64,000 nucleotides of DNA, from positions 45,058 through 109,057 of the forward strand of contig NZ_PQFZ01000019.1 of assembly GCF_002917105.1 (NCBI RefSeq). Direction: 5' to 3'. Of this stretch, positions 8,093 to 19,357 are shown one piece after another. Position 1 is the stretch's first letter. The number at the start of each line of letters is the position of its first letter. The notes under the pieces are model-generated. The model was not told the DNA's origin and made no database searches. It saw nothing but the letters and a program-made list of their open reading frames with translations. Source of the DNA: Allobosea psychrotolerans. GTDB taxonomy: Bacteria; Pseudomonadota; Alphaproteobacteria; Rhizobiales; Beijerinckiaceae. Both the position numbers and the translations under genes were made by a program.

Positions 8093-10129
8093 ATGAGTTT
8101 CTTCAATATCCACACCCATGGCTTCGTGCGCCTCGCCTGCGCCGCGCCTCGCCTGAAGGTCGCTGATCCCGCCTTCAATGTCGCCGAGACGGTCCGTCTG
8201 CTGCGCCGCGCCGATGCGCAGGGGGCTTCGCTTGCGCTGTTTCCCGAGCTCGGCATCAGCGCCTATGCGATCGACGATCTTCTGCAGCAGAATGCGCTGC
8301 TCGATGCCGTGCTGGCGGCGCTTGGGGTGCTGGTCGAGGAGAGCCGTTCGCTGCAGCCTGTCGCCGTTGTCGGAGCGCCGCTGCGCGTCGACGGGCGACT
8401 GTTCAATTGCGCGGTTGCGATCCATCGCGGCCGTATCCTTGCGGCCGTGCCGAAGACCTATCTGCCGAACTACCGCGAGTTCTATGAGCGCCGGCAGTTC
8501 GCCTCGGGCGAGCGGGCGGCGGTGGAGAGCGTTACGCTCTGCGGCCAGGATGTGCCCTTCGGCACGGACATCCTGCTGAAGGCCGCCGATATCGCCGATT
8601 TCACGATCCATATGGAGATCTGCGAGGACGTCTGGACGCCGGTGCCGCCGAGTTCGTTTGCGGCGCTGGCCGGCGCGACCGTGCTGCTCAATCTCTCCGC
8701 CAGCAATGTCACCATCGGCAAGTCCGACTGGCGCCACGCCTTGTGCAAGGCCCATTCCGGCCGGTGCATCGCGGCCTATGCCTATTCCGCGGCGGGGCCG
8801 GGCGAGTCCACCACCGACCTCGCCTGGGACGGCCAGGCGATGATCTATGAGAGCGGGGTGCTGATGGCCGAGGCCGAGCGCTTCGCCGCCGAGCCGCAGC
8901 TCATCGTCGCCGATATCGATCTCGAGCGGCTGGTGATGGATCGCATTCGCCAGAACACCTTCGGCGACAATGCCGATGCGCTGCGCGACCGGTTGAATTT
9001 CCGCACCATCAGCTTCGAGCTCGCTCCCGATCGCGTCTCCGATCTCGGCTTGGAGCGCACGATCGAGCGCTTCCCCTTCGTACCGAATGATGATGCGCGA
9101 TTGAACGAACTCTGCTTCGAGGCCTACAACATCCAGTCGCATGGCCTGCGCAAGCGGCTGGAGAGCGCGCGCGTCGAGAAGATCGTCATCGGCGTCTCCG
9201 GCGGCCTTGATTCGACGCAGGCCCTGATCGTCGCCGCGCAGACTTTCGATGCGCTCGGTCTGCCGCGCAGCAATATCCTCGCCTACACATTGCCGGCCTT
9301 CGCCACGAGCAAGGGTACCAAGGCCAATGCCTGGCGATTGATGACGGCGCTCGGCGTCACCGCGCAGGAAATCGACATGACGCCGGCATGCCGGCAGATG
9401 CTGGTCGATATCGGCCATCCCTTCGCCAAGGGCGAACCCGTCTACGACATCACCTTCGAGAACGTGCAGGCCGGCGCGCGCACCTCCGTCCTGTTCCGCC
9501 TCGCCAACCGGAATAACGGGCTCGTGCTCGGCACGGGCGACCTCTCGGAACTGGCGCTGGGCTGGTGCACCTATGGCGTCGGCGACCATATGTCCCATTA
9601 CAACGTCAACGGCTCGGTCTCGAAGACCCTGATCCAGCATCTGATCCGCTGGGTGGCGCAATCGCAGCGCTTCGGTGCCGATGCCTCGGCCGCGATGCTG
9701 GACATCCTTGCGACCGAGATCTCGCCCGAGCTCGTGCCGGGCGAGGGCGACGGGCCGAGCCAGAAGACCGAGGATTTCGTCGGCCCCTATGCGCTGCAGG
9801 ACTTCAACCTGTTCTACATCACCCGCTTTGGCTTCCGGCCGAGCAAGGTCGCGTTCCTCTCGCATCACGCCTGGTCGGATGCCTCGCGCGGCGACTGGCC
9901 GCCCAATATCGAGGCGGACAAGCGGCTCGCCTATGATCTGCCGACGATCAAGCGCTGGCTCACGGTCTTCGTGCGGCGCTTCTTCGAGACCAGCCAGTTC
10001 AAGCGCTCGGCCGTGCCCAATGGTCCGAAGGTGTCCTCGGGCGGTTCGCTGTCGCCGCGCGGGGATTGGCGGGCGCCCAGCGATGCATCGGCCGCGGCCT
10101 GGCTCGTGGATCTCGAGCGCATTCCGTGA
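8093..10129 (+). CDS. nadE: Glutamine-dependent NAD+ synthetase
   Basis: This enzyme amidates nicotinic acid adenine dinucleotide to NAD+, using glutamine hydrolysed in its own N-terminal domain. The nitrilase-type glutaminase domain (residues 1-280) has the triad E52 (FPELG), K121 (VPKTYLPNYREF) and C177 (HMEICEDVW). The synthetase domain holds the PP-loop GVSGGLDSTQ and LGTGDLSELALGWCTYG. From the ATG at 8093 it is 678 residues, the size of the mycobacterial type. A TTG 33 bases upstream is also in frame but adds an unlikely leader. Confidence 0.96.
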   Translation: MSFFNIHTHGFVRLACAAPRLKVADPAFNVAETVRLLRRADAQGASLALFPELGISAYAIDDLLQQNALLDAVLAALGVLVEESRSLQPVAVVGAPLRVDGRLFNCAVAIHRGRILAAVPKTYLPNYREFYERRQFASGERAAVESVTLCGQDVPFGTDILLKAADIADFTIHMEICEDVWTPVPPSSFAALAGATVLLNLSASNVTIGKSDWRHALCKAHSGRCIAAYAYSAAGPGESTTDLAWDGQAMIYESGVLMAEAERFAAEPQLIVADIDLERLVMDRIRQNTFGDNADALRDRLNFRTISFELAPDRVSDLGLERTIERFPFVPNDDARLNELCFEAYNIQSHGLRKRLESARVEKIVIGVSGGLDSTQALIVAAQTFDALGLPRSNILAYTLPAFATSKGTKANAWRLMTALGVTAQEIDMTPACRQMLVDIGHPFAKGEPVYDITFENVQAGARTSVLFRLANRNNGLVLGTGDLSELALGWCTYGVGDHMSHYNVNGSVSKTLIQHLIRWVAQSQRFGADASAAMLDILATEISPELVPGEGDGPSQKTEDFVGPYALQDFNLFYITRFGFRPSKVAFLSHHAWSDASRGDWPPNIEADKRLAYDLPTIKRWLTVFVRRFFETSQFKRSAVPNGPKVSSGGSLSPRGDWRAPSDASAAAWLVDLERIP

Positions 10130-10228
10130 GGCTTGCTGACGACGCGCGCGAGTAGCGCCGATCAGGGTAGCTCTCCTGAGTGGAGGGCTTTCGGCTGCAC
10201 GCGCTTTGCCCTTGTGCAGCGCAATGCT

Positions 10229-10280
10229 AGAGCAGGATGCGAAAAAGTGGGCACCGGTTTTTCGCAATCGATCCTGCTCT
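10229..10280. repeat. Intergenic palindromic repeat, CCGGTGCCCACTT-core family (copy 1)
   Basis: The outer arms AGAGCAGGAT and ATCCTGCTCT pair perfectly, with inner arms GCGAAAAA and TTTTTCGC around a GTGGGCACCGG centre. The same AAGTGGGCACCGGT core recurs in reverse orientation at 44225-44268. Such elements are widespread between genes in Hyphomicrobiales. It follows nadE and may end its transcript. Confidence 0.75.
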
Positions 10281-10292
10281 CACTCTTAGATG

Positions 10293-10351
10293 AGAACCGG
10301 ATGATGTCAGATGGGATCACCAAGTGATTCCATCTGACATAATCCGGTTCT
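10293..10351. repeat. 28-bp near-perfect inverted repeat between nadE and ugd
   Basis: Arms at 10293-10320 and 10324-10351 match at 26 of 28 positions around a 3-base loop. They begin AGAACCGGAT and end ATCCGGTTCT. Together with the element at 10229 it forms a composite non-coding unit. A transcript through it would fold into a very stable hairpin, so it probably separates the nadE and ugd transcripts. Confidence 0.75.
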
Positions 10352-10416
10352 AGACCCCTTGGAAATTCTGACCGGCCGCCGGGACTGACCGGTGCGCGGC
10401 GTTTGGGAGATGCTGG

Positions 10417-11721
10417 ATGCGCCTTGTCATGGTGGGGTCGGGTTATGTCGGCCTTGTTTCGGGTGTCTGCTTCGCCGATTTCGGCCATGACGTGGTCTGC
10501 GTCGACAAGGATCCCGCCAAGATCGCGCGGCTGAAGAACGGCGAGGTGCCGATCTTCGAGCCGGGTCTCGATACGATGCTCGAGGCGAATATGCGCGCCG
10601 GGCGTCTCTCCTTCACCACCGATCTCACGGAGGCGGCGCGCGATGCCGATGCGATCTTCATCGCCGTCGGTACCCCGACGCGTCGCGGCGACGGCCATGC
10701 CGATCTGACCTATGTCTATGAGGCGACCCGTGAGATCGCCGTGCTCGCCGCGGAGAACGCCGTCATCGTCACCAAATCGACGGTGCCGGTCGGCACCGGC
10801 GACGAGGTCGAGCGGATCCTGCGCGAGTTCCGGCCCGGAGCCAATATCAGCGTCGTCTCCAACCCCGAATTCCTGCGCGAGGGCGCGGCGATCGAGGATT
10901 TCAAGCGCCCTGACCGGATCGTCATCGGCACCGACAGCGACCACGCCCGCTATGTCATGACCGAGATCTACCGCCCGCTCTACATCAACCAGGGCCCGCT
11001 GCTCTTCGTCAGCCGCCGGACCTCGGAGCTGATCAAATACGCCGCCAACGCCTTCCTCGCGATGAAGATCACCTTCATCAACGAGATGGCCGATCTCTGC
11101 GAGAAGCTCGACGCCGATGTCCAGGACGTGGCGCGCGGCATCGGCCTCGATAATCGCATCGGCGCGAAATTCCTCCATGCCGGCCCCGGCTATGGCGGCT
11201 CCTGCTTCCCGAAGGATACGCTCGCGCTGGTCAAGACCGCTCAGGACGCGAAGAGTCCGACCCGCCTGATCGAGACGGTGGTCGAGGTCAACGGCAGACG
11301 CAAGAAGCGCATGGCCGAGAAGATCATCGCGGCCTGCGGCGGCTCGGTCGCCGGCAAGCGCATCGCCGTGCTGGGCCTGGCCTTCAAGCCCAACACCGAC
11401 GACATGCGCGATGCGCCCGCCCTCGACATCATTCCGGCCTTGCAGGCGGCAGGCGCAGAGGTCATCGCCTATGACCCCGAGAGCATGGAGCAGGCGCGCC
11501 AGGTTCTGAATATCGGCTTCGCCGAGGGGCCCTATGACTGTATCGAGGGGGCCGACGCTTTGGTGATCATCACCGAGTGGAACGCCTTCCGCGCGCTCGA
11601 TCTCAAGCGCGTCAAGGCGTCCCTGAAGAGCCCGGTCGTGGTCGACCTGCGCAACATCTACCGGCCGCAGGAGATGAAGGCGCTGGGCTTCACCTATCAC
11701 GGCATCGGCCGCGGCGCCTGA
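10417..11721 (+). CDS. ugd: UDP-glucose 6-dehydrogenase
   Basis: The enzyme oxidises UDP-glucose to UDP-glucuronate with two NAD+, feeding acidic polysaccharides. The N-terminal NAD fold begins MVGSGYVGLVSG, and STVPVGTGDE is near residue 121. Catalytic Cys is C263 in GYGGSCFPKDTLAL, with K214-type contacts in NAFLAMKITFINEMADLC. The C-terminal UDP-binding half has GLAFKPNTDDMRDAPALDI. At 434 residues it is the standard length. It stands alone, with a bidirectional hairpin downstream. Confidence 0.97.
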   Translation: MRLVMVGSGYVGLVSGVCFADFGHDVVCVDKDPAKIARLKNGEVPIFEPGLDTMLEANMRAGRLSFTTDLTEAARDADAIFIAVGTPTRRGDGHADLTYVYEATREIAVLAAENAVIVTKSTVPVGTGDEVERILREFRPGANISVVSNPEFLREGAAIEDFKRPDRIVIGTDSDHARYVMTEIYRPLYINQGPLLFVSRRTSELIKYAANAFLAMKITFINEMADLCEKLDADVQDVARGIGLDNRIGAKFLHAGPGYGGSCFPKDTLALVKTAQDAKSPTRLIETVVEVNGRRKKRMAEKIIAACGGSVAGKRIAVLGLAFKPNTDDMRDAPALDIIPALQAAGAEVIAYDPESMEQARQVLNIGFAEGPYDCIEGADALVIITEWNAFRALDLKRVKASLKSPVVVDLRNIYRPQEMKALGFTYHGIGRGA

Positions 11722-11813
11722 CGGTTTCGCGCAGGAGACTTGCCGTCAGTCCCGGCTCTTCGCTGCGCAAAGCCTTGGACGACGAGCGGATTTTGATCTC
11801 GCAAGCCAACAAA

Positions 11814-11841
11814 AAGCCCGCGGCATCGCTGCCGCGGGCTT
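11814..11841 (-). terminator. Rho-independent terminator of the first peptide ABC operon
   Basis: A perfect 12-bp GC-rich stem (AAGCCCGCGGCA with its complement, 4-base loop) is followed by a T-run when read on the minus strand. It lies about 24 bases past the end of the ATPase gene. The plus-strand side runs into CTGTTCTTC, so it may also stop ugd transcripts. Confidence 0.85.
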
Positions 11842-11864
11842 CTGTTCTTCACGGGGCTCAGAGC

Positions 11865-13718
<1,854 letters not shown>

Positions 13719-13742
13719 GAGGGGTGCCTTCTATGGTTTGCG

Positions 13743-14684
13743 TCAGATGACTCGGCGCGGATCGAGCGCGTCGCGCAGGCCGTCGCCGATGAAGTTGATC
13801 GAGAGCACGGTGAGGAAGATCGCAGCACCGGGGAACAGAGCCCAGTGCGGGGCGGAATCGAGATGGTCCTTGGCGTCGAAGAGCAGGCGCCCCCAGGTCG
13901 GGATGTCGGGAGGAAAGCCCAGTCCGAGGAAGGAGAGCGTCGATTCCGCGATGATCGCCGAGGAAACCTCGATGGTCGCCGCCACGATCACGGGGCCGAG
14001 CGCGTTCGGCAGGATGTGGTGGACCATCTGCCGAAACCTGGTCGCGCCCTGGGCGCGCGCCGCCTCGACGAACTCCTTCTCGCGCAGCGACATGAACTGG
14101 GCGCGCACCAGCCGCGCCACCGGCATCCATCTCAGCCCGCCGATGACAATGACGATCAGCACGAAGACGCCGCCCTCGACGCCGAAGGCCGCCTTGAGCT
14201 GCTCGCGGAAGAGATAGATCACGAGCAGCAGCAGCGGCAGCTGCGGCAGCGACAGGAACAGGTCGGTCACCCACATCAGGAAGGAGTCGGCATAACGGCG
14301 CGACATGCCCGCCACCGCGCCGACGACGACGCCGACGAAGGTGGCCACGACCATGGCCGCGAGGCCGACGGCGAGCGAGATGCGGCCGCCATAGATCATC
14401 CGCGCCAGAATGTCCTGGCCGAGATCGTCGGTCCCGAAGGGATGGGCCCAGGACGGGGTCTGGAGTTGGGCCGAGAAGTCGATCTCGTTGATCGCAATCG
14501 GCCAGAGCCAGGGGCCGATGACGACGCCGAGCACCAATAAGGCGAGTACGACCGAGCTCGCCATGGCGAGCCGGTGGCGGCGGAAACGCCGCCAGGTCTC
14601 GCGCCCCGGCGAGACCGCAGCGCTCGTTTTCGCTGCCACCACCACGGGTTCAGCTGAAGGAGATGCGAGGGTCGAGCCAGCCAT
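13743..14684 (-). CDS. Peptide-type ABC transporter permease (DppC type)
   Basis: The inner-membrane permease of 313 residues has an N-terminal cytoplasmic stretch, TM1 around VVLALLVLGVVIGPWL and the family marker FGTDDLGQDILARMIYGGR. The coupling loop is EFVEAARAQGATRFRQMVHHILPN. It ends NFIGDGLRDALDPR, typical of DppC/OppC. It overlaps the end of the DppB-type gene by 35 bases, suggesting translational coupling. The transported substrate cannot be read from the sequence. Confidence 0.92.
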   Translation of the reverse strand: MAGSTLASPSAEPVVVAAKTSAAVSPGRETWRRFRRHRLAMASSVVLALLVLGVVIGPWLWPIAINEIDFSAQLQTPSWAHPFGTDDLGQDILARMIYGGRISLAVGLAAMVVATFVGVVVGAVAGMSRRYADSFLMWVTDLFLSLPQLPLLLLVIYLFREQLKAAFGVEGGVFVLIVIVIGGLRWMPVARLVRAQFMSLREKEFVEAARAQGATRFRQMVHHILPNALGPVIVAATIEVSSAIIAESTLSFLGLGFPPDIPTWGRLLFDAKDHLDSAPHWALFPGAAIFLTVLSINFIGDGLRDALDPRRVI

Positions 14685-15609
14685 AAAGAAGATCCGCGAT
14701 GAGATTGAAAATGACGACGAGGCAGGCGAAGACGAAGGTCACGGCCATGATCACCGGTGTGTCGTTGGCGAGGATCGCGTCGATCAGCAGCGAGCCGATG
14801 CCTGGAATGCGAAAGATCTGCTCGGTGACGATGGCGCCGCCGAACACGGCCGGCATCTGCAGGGCGACGAGCGTGACGACCGGGATCAGCGCATTGCGCG
14901 TGATGTGGCGAAGCGTCACTTTCCTCTCGCTCAGGCCCTTGGCGCGGGCGGTGGTGACGTAGTCCAGCCGGATGACGTCGAGCACCGCCGAGCGGACATA
15001 GCGCGTGTAGGAGGCCGCCTGGAACAGGCCGAGCACCATGATCGGCATGATCGCCTGGCGGAACATCTCCCAGTACCAGCGCCAGCCCGTGGCGGCGATG
15101 TCGGAGCGATACACGAAGGGGAACCAGTCCAGCGCCACCGAGAAGACCAGGATGAAGAGCAGGCCGGTGAAGAAGGTCGGCAGCGAGAAACCGACGAAGG
15201 CCAGCGTGTTGGCGATCTGGTCGAACACCGAATAGGGCCGCGTCGCGGCATAGATGCCGACGGGCAGCGCGATCAGCAGCGCCAGGATCTGCGAGGTGCC
15301 GACGACGAAGAGGGTGGTCGGCACGCGCTGCAGGATCAGCGTGTCGACATTGATCCGGCTGGCAAAGGAAAAGCCCCAGTCGCCCTGCATCATCGATGTC
15401 AGCCAGCGCAGATAGCGCACCATGATGGGATCGTTGAGGCCGAAGCTGGCGCGCAGTGCCTCACGCACCTCGGGCGGCACGTTCGGGTTGGTCGCCATTT
15501 CCGAGAACGGGTCGCCCGGCGCCATCGCGAGCACCGTGAACAGGATAAGGCTGATCCCGAGCAGGCTGGGAATGGCGATCAGCAGGCGCCGGAGCAGATA
15601 ACTGGCCAT
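14650..15609 (-). CDS. Peptide-type ABC transporter permease (DppB type)
   Basis: The start at MASYLLRRLLIAIPSLLG is chosen over an upstream in-frame ATG because DppB proteins begin at this helix. The upstream extension also overlaps the stem-loop at 15656. The 319-residue protein has FTVLAMAPGDPF after TM1 and the coupling loop DYVTTARAKGLSERKVTLRHITRNA. IFRIPGIGSLLIDAI lies near the end and DPRISFS closes it. It follows the binding-protein gene after a 127-base gap holding that stem-loop. Confidence 0.92.
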   Translation of the reverse strand: MASYLLRRLLIAIPSLLGISLILFTVLAMAPGDPFSEMATNPNVPPEVREALRASFGLNDPIMVRYLRWLTSMMQGDWGFSFASRINVDTLILQRVPTTLFVVGTSQILALLIALPVGIYAATRPYSVFDQIANTLAFVGFSLPTFFTGLLFILVFSVALDWFPFVYRSDIAATGWRWYWEMFRQAIMPIMVLGLFQAASYTRYVRSAVLDVIRLDYVTTARAKGLSERKVTLRHITRNALIPVVTLVALQMPAVFGGAIVTEQIFRIPGIGSLLIDAILANDTPVIMAVTFVFACLVVIFNLIADLLYGWLDPRISFS

Positions 15610-15655
15610 GAAATGGTCTCTGTGAGCACGCGGTTGGCCCGCGGACGAAAATGGC

Positions 15656-15693
15656 TCGCCGCCTGCCGGCACGCTGGTGCCTGCAGGCGGCGA
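15656..15693 (-). promoter_or_regulatory. Stem-loop between binding-protein and permease genes, operon 1
   Basis: A 17-bp stem with one mismatch (arms 15656-15672 and 15677-15693, loop GCTG) lies between the binding-protein stop and the DppB start. There is no T-run. Intercistronic hairpins in this position are known to protect binding-protein mRNA in other transport operons; equivalent structures occur in the other two peptide operons here. Confidence 0.7.
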
Positions 15694-15736
15694 ACAGGCC
15701 CTTCACGAAGCGCTAGCTACGCGAAGGACCAGGGTC

Positions 15737-17527
15737 TCAGCTACGATACCAGGCCGCGAGGTTCCAGGTGTCGACGTCCCAGCCGCTGTGGTCATGCACG
15801 AGATTATGCACGGACGCGGCGACGCGGGTGCGCGACAGCAGCGGCAGGATCACATGCGCCTCGCAGAAGATCTCGTTAACCTTGATCAGCAGCGCGGCGC
15901 GCTTGGCCGGATCGAGCTCCTTCTGGGCGGCCTTGAAGGCCTCGTCGGCCGCCGGGTCGGAGTAGCGCGAGACGTTGCGACCCAGCCACTTGTTCTCCTT
16001 GTTGGCGATCTCCCAGGAGGTGAACTGGTTGAGAAAGCGCTCCGGATCGGGCTGCGGCTGCGTCGTGGTGTACATCTCGATGTCGACATAGAGCTTGGTG
16101 TAGGTGTCGGGGTTTGCGACATCGGACGAGAAGAACACCGAGGCGGTGACCGACTTGAGCTCCAGTTCGATGCCGGCGCGCTGGCAGGCCTGCTTGATGA
16201 TGGCCTGGGTCTTCTGACGCGGGGCGTTGATCGAGGTCTGGTAGACGTATTTGAGCTTCTTGCCATCCTTTTCACGGATGCCGTCCGCGCCGCGCTTATA
16301 GCCCGCCTCGTCGAGGATCTTGTTCGCCTTGTCGACGCTGAACTCGTATTTGAGCTTCTGCGACTTGAACATCTTCGGTTCGTTGACGAAGCTCGCCGTG
16401 GCGACGCCGCCGCGGCCATAGATGAACTTCTGGATCGAGTCGCGGTCGATCAACAGGTTGATCGCCTCGCGCACCTTCGGGTCCGTCAGCGTCGGGTGCT
16501 TGGTCTTGATGCTTGAGCGCTCGCCATCGACCTCGGTCCACGGATCGGTGGTGTTGAGGATGATGAACTCGATGTCCCCGGATGGGACGGCGCTGATCTT
16601 GCCGCGGCCGCCGGTCTCCATGCGCTTGAGGACCTCGTCCTCGACCTGCAGGTTCCAAGCATAGTCGAATTCGCCGGTCTGCAGCACGGCGCGTGCCGCC
16701 GAGACCGCGTCGCCACCACCCTTCACCTCGAGCGTGTCGAAATGCGGCTGGTTCTTGACGTGATACTCGGTGAAGCGCTCGCCGGTGAGAATGTCGCCGG
16801 GCTTGAAGTCGACGAATTTATAGGGACCGGTGCCGACGGGCTTGAGATTGGCCGGCGCGTCGCGCGACTTGGCGCCAATATACTCGGCGAAATGATGCTT
16901 CGGCAGGATCTGGCCGGCAACGCCGACGAAAGGATCGGCCCAGAACGGCGTCGGTTCGGGGAAGATGACCTTCACCGTGTAGTCGTCGACCTTCTCGACC
17001 TTGATGTCCTTGTAGGAGCCGGTGGTGTAGGCAGCGGTCGCCGGATCCTTGGCGTATTCCCAGGTGAAGACGACATCGTCGGCCGTGAACGGCTTGCCGT
17101 CATGCCACTTCACGCCCTGCTTCAGCTTCCAGGTCACGGTCTTGCCGTCGGCGGAGAGGCCGCCATTGGCCTTGCTCGGGGTCTCGGCCGCAAGCTGCGG
17201 GATCAGATTGCCTTCCTTGTCCCAACCCGCCAGCGGCTCGAAGAAGATGCGCGAGGCGATCTGGTCCTTGGTGCCGGAGGCGAAATGCGGGTTGAGCAGC
17301 GTCGGCGCCTGCCAGAGCAGGATTTTGAGCGGCCCACCGCCGCCGGCCTTGGTCGGCTTGTATTCAATGGTCGCGTTCTGCGCCATCGCGACGCCGTTGA
17401 ATCCAAGCAGCTGGTTCGCGAAGGGCGCTGCCAGGCCGACAGCCGCCGCCTTCTTGATGAAGGATCGCCGCGACAGGGCACCAGTTTTGACCCCTTCGAT
17501 CAGTCGTCGCAGATCATGATCTTTCAT
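15737..17527 (-). CDS. Peptide-type ABC transporter substrate-binding protein (Tat-exported)
   Basis: The 596-residue protein is a family 5 extracellular solute-binding protein. The N-terminus has the twin-arginine motif SRRSFIKKA followed by a hydrophobic stretch to about residue 49, so it is exported folded. Family blocks include PFTADDVVFTWEYAKD, KPVGTGPYKFVDFKPGD and DPKVREAINLLIDRDSI. It is the first gene of the operon, and its promoter should be in the 224-base gap to purU. Ligand is unknown; the length is at the long end for the family. Confidence 0.9.
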   Translation of the reverse strand: MKDHDLRRLIEGVKTGALSRRSFIKKAAAVGLAAPFANQLLGFNGVAMAQNATIEYKPTKAGGGGPLKILLWQAPTLLNPHFASGTKDQIASRIFFEPLAGWDKEGNLIPQLAAETPSKANGGLSADGKTVTWKLKQGVKWHDGKPFTADDVVFTWEYAKDPATAAYTTGSYKDIKVEKVDDYTVKVIFPEPTPFWADPFVGVAGQILPKHHFAEYIGAKSRDAPANLKPVGTGPYKFVDFKPGDILTGERFTEYHVKNQPHFDTLEVKGGGDAVSAARAVLQTGEFDYAWNLQVEDEVLKRMETGGRGKISAVPSGDIEFIILNTTDPWTEVDGERSSIKTKHPTLTDPKVREAINLLIDRDSIQKFIYGRGGVATASFVNEPKMFKSQKLKYEFSVDKANKILDEAGYKRGADGIREKDGKKLKYVYQTSINAPRQKTQAIIKQACQRAGIELELKSVTASVFFSSDVANPDTYTKLYVDIEMYTTTQPQPDPERFLNQFTSWEIANKENKWLGRNVSRYSDPAADEAFKAAQKELDPAKRAALLIKVNEIFCEAHVILPLLSRTRVAASVHNLVHDHSGWDVDTWNLAAWYRS

Positions 17528-17751
17528 TCGTTACCTCCACTTCAAGCGACAAAAAATCGACAGGCGGCGCTTACCGCACCGCTCTTTCCCCGATCGCCCT
17601 GAGCAAGGCATGTGCCAATCGATGCGTCAACCGTGCAGCGCAACGGCGGGCGCTGAGGACGCCATCTATCGCGCTGTGCCCGCGAGTCGACGCTCATGCG
17701 GAACGCTGTGATTTGTTCGAAATTGCCCCGATAAGCACAATTTTATGCCGT

Positions 17752-18615
17752 TCAATCCGTGAAGACGACGGTCTTCTTGCCATTCAGGATGACGCGATCC
17801 TCCAAATGATGGAGGACGGCGCGCGCCAGCACGCGCCGCTCGATGTCGCGACCCTTGCGGACAAGGTCGTCGGGCGTGTCGCGATGCGAGATGCGTTCGA
17901 CGTCTTGCTCGATAATTGGGCCTTCATCGAGATCGGGCGTGACGTAATGCGCCGTCGCCCCGATCAGCTTCACGCCGCGCTCATGGGCCTGGTGATAGGG
18001 CTTGGCGCCCTTGAAGCCGGGCAGGAAGGAGTGATGAATATTGATGCAGCGGCCGAGAAGCTTGGCCGAGAAACCATCAGACAGGATCTGCATATAGCGT
18101 GCGAGCACCACAAGATCGGTCTTGGTTTCCTGGACCAATCGCCAGACCTCAGTTTCCTGTTCCATCTTGGTCTGGCGCGTTACCGGCAAGTGATGGAAGG
18201 GCAGATCGCCGATATCGGTCGAGGCGATGCTGTCGCGGCCGTGATTGGAGACGATGCCGGTGATCTCCATCGACAATTCGCCGATGCGCCAGCGATAGAG
18301 CAGATCGGCCAGGCAATGGTCGAACTTCGAGACCAGCAGCATGACGCGCTTCTTCGCTCCGCGCTCGCGCAGCGTGAAGGCCATGCCGAAGCGCTTGGCC
18401 AATTCGTCGACCGAGGCGGCGATCGCCGTCGGCTGTTGCCCGTCCTCGAGACGGTTGAAGAGGACGCGCATGAAGAAGCGGCCGGTTTCGGTATCGTCGA
18501 ATTGCTGGGCGTCCAGGATATTGCAGCCGGCCTCGAACAACAGGGTCGAGACGGCGGCGACGATGCCGGGGCGGTTCGGGCAGGAGAGGGTGAGGATCGC
18601 GGTACGGTCGAGCAT
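17752..18615 (-). CDS. purU: Formyltetrahydrofolate deformylase
   Basis: PurU hydrolyses 10-formyl-THF to formate and THF. An N-terminal ACT domain (residues 5-85, starting ILTLSCPNRPGIVAAV) precedes the formyltransferase fold. The catalytic triad is N192, H194 and D230, in INIHHSFLPGFKG and TPDLDEGPII. At 287 residues it is standard. It lies 97 bases after soxG in the same direction. Demethylation of sarcosine loads THF with one-carbon units, so PurU here probably regenerates free THF. Confidence 0.95.
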   Translation of the reverse strand: MLDRTAILTLSCPNRPGIVAAVSTLLFEAGCNILDAQQFDDTETGRFFMRVLFNRLEDGQQPTAIAASVDELAKRFGMAFTLRERGAKKRVMLLVSKFDHCLADLLYRWRIGELSMEITGIVSNHGRDSIASTDIGDLPFHHLPVTRQTKMEQETEVWRLVQETKTDLVVLARYMQILSDGFSAKLLGRCINIHHSFLPGFKGAKPYHQAHERGVKLIGATAHYVTPDLDEGPIIEQDVERISHRDTPDDLVRKGRDIERRVLARAVLHHLEDRVILNGKKTVVFTD

Positions 18616-18712
18616 GATTGACGCCGCCGAGGAGGCAGCCCTTCAAATCGAAACAGGAATGGCAGGAATAGAATGGGAAGCGGTGAGGCGGGCTGCGCGC
18701 GACGCGCTGCGC

Positions 18713-19357
18713 TCAACCTCGTCCGACGTGACAAGCTCTTGGAATCGTGACCTGGCAGCCGAACTCGGCCGCGGAGGCCGAGAACCAGGACCAGAAACTG
18801 CCCGCCATGCTGCGCGCGACCATGAACTCGAAAACTGCTCCATTAGGGCCGTCCTCGGCCCGCCAGAGATGCACGCCGATATGGGCGATGCTTGTCAAGG
18901 CCGCGCTGCCGACCGGAAAGGCGGATGGATGCAGGTCGATCATGCAGCCCTTGGCCAGCGCGGCGCGGATTTTGCCGCCCGACAGGGTCAGGACGGCACG
19001 TCCGTCGCTCTGATCGGCGATCGCAGCCAGCCCCGACAGCGCCTGAAGGTCGTCGGCGAAACCAGTCCGGTCCTCCGTCACGAGCAGCCATAGGCCCGGG
19101 CCGGCCCAGACCAGGGCGCGGCCGGCTAAGACGGCTATCCGAGGCGTGGTCGGCAGGTCGAGCCGCAAGCGCGTCTTGACCGCTTGGCTCAAAGCCGCTT
19201 CGCCGTCCTCCGGCGCGATCAGGCTGGCGATGCCAAGTCCTTCCCTGGCGGTTACGATGACGCCCGCCGATCCCTTCGCGCCGAAAGACCCTTCGGACAG
19301 GATGCCGGCCCAGGCGCTCCTGGGCGTCCAGCCCGGCTTCATCGCTGCGTCAGACAT
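18713..19357 (-). CDS. soxG: Sarcosine oxidase gamma subunit
   Basis: The start at MSDAAMKPGWTPR gives 214 residues and overlaps the end of soxA by 8 bases, the usual arrangement. A longer in-frame start is rejected because it would lie deep in soxA. Its sequence is the weakly conserved SoxG/GcvT-related fold, with GPGLWLLVTED, LSGGKIRAALAKGCMIDLHP and the final GVHLWRAEDGPNGAVFEFMVARS. SoxG has a structural role in the heterotetramer. Confidence 0.9.
   Translation of the reverse strand: MSDAAMKPGWTPRSAWAGILSEGSFGAKGSAGVIVTAREGLGIASLIAPEDGEAALSQAVKTRLRLDLPTTPRIAVLAGRALVWAGPGLWLLVTEDRTGFADDLQALSGLAAIADQSDGRAVLTLSGGKIRAALAKGCMIDLHPSAFPVGSAALTSIAHIGVHLWRAEDGPNGAVFEFMVARSMAGSFWSWFSASAAEFGCQVTIPRACHVGRG

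Noticed and set aside
7844..10267. An 807-codon open frame on the minus strand opposite nadE
   Set aside because: It is antisense to NAD synthetase with intact catalytic residues; its composition is low in hydrophobic order.
10229..10351. CRISPR-like array from closely spaced repeats
   Set aside because: There are two different palindromes, not regularly spaced direct repeats with unique spacers, and no cas gene is near.
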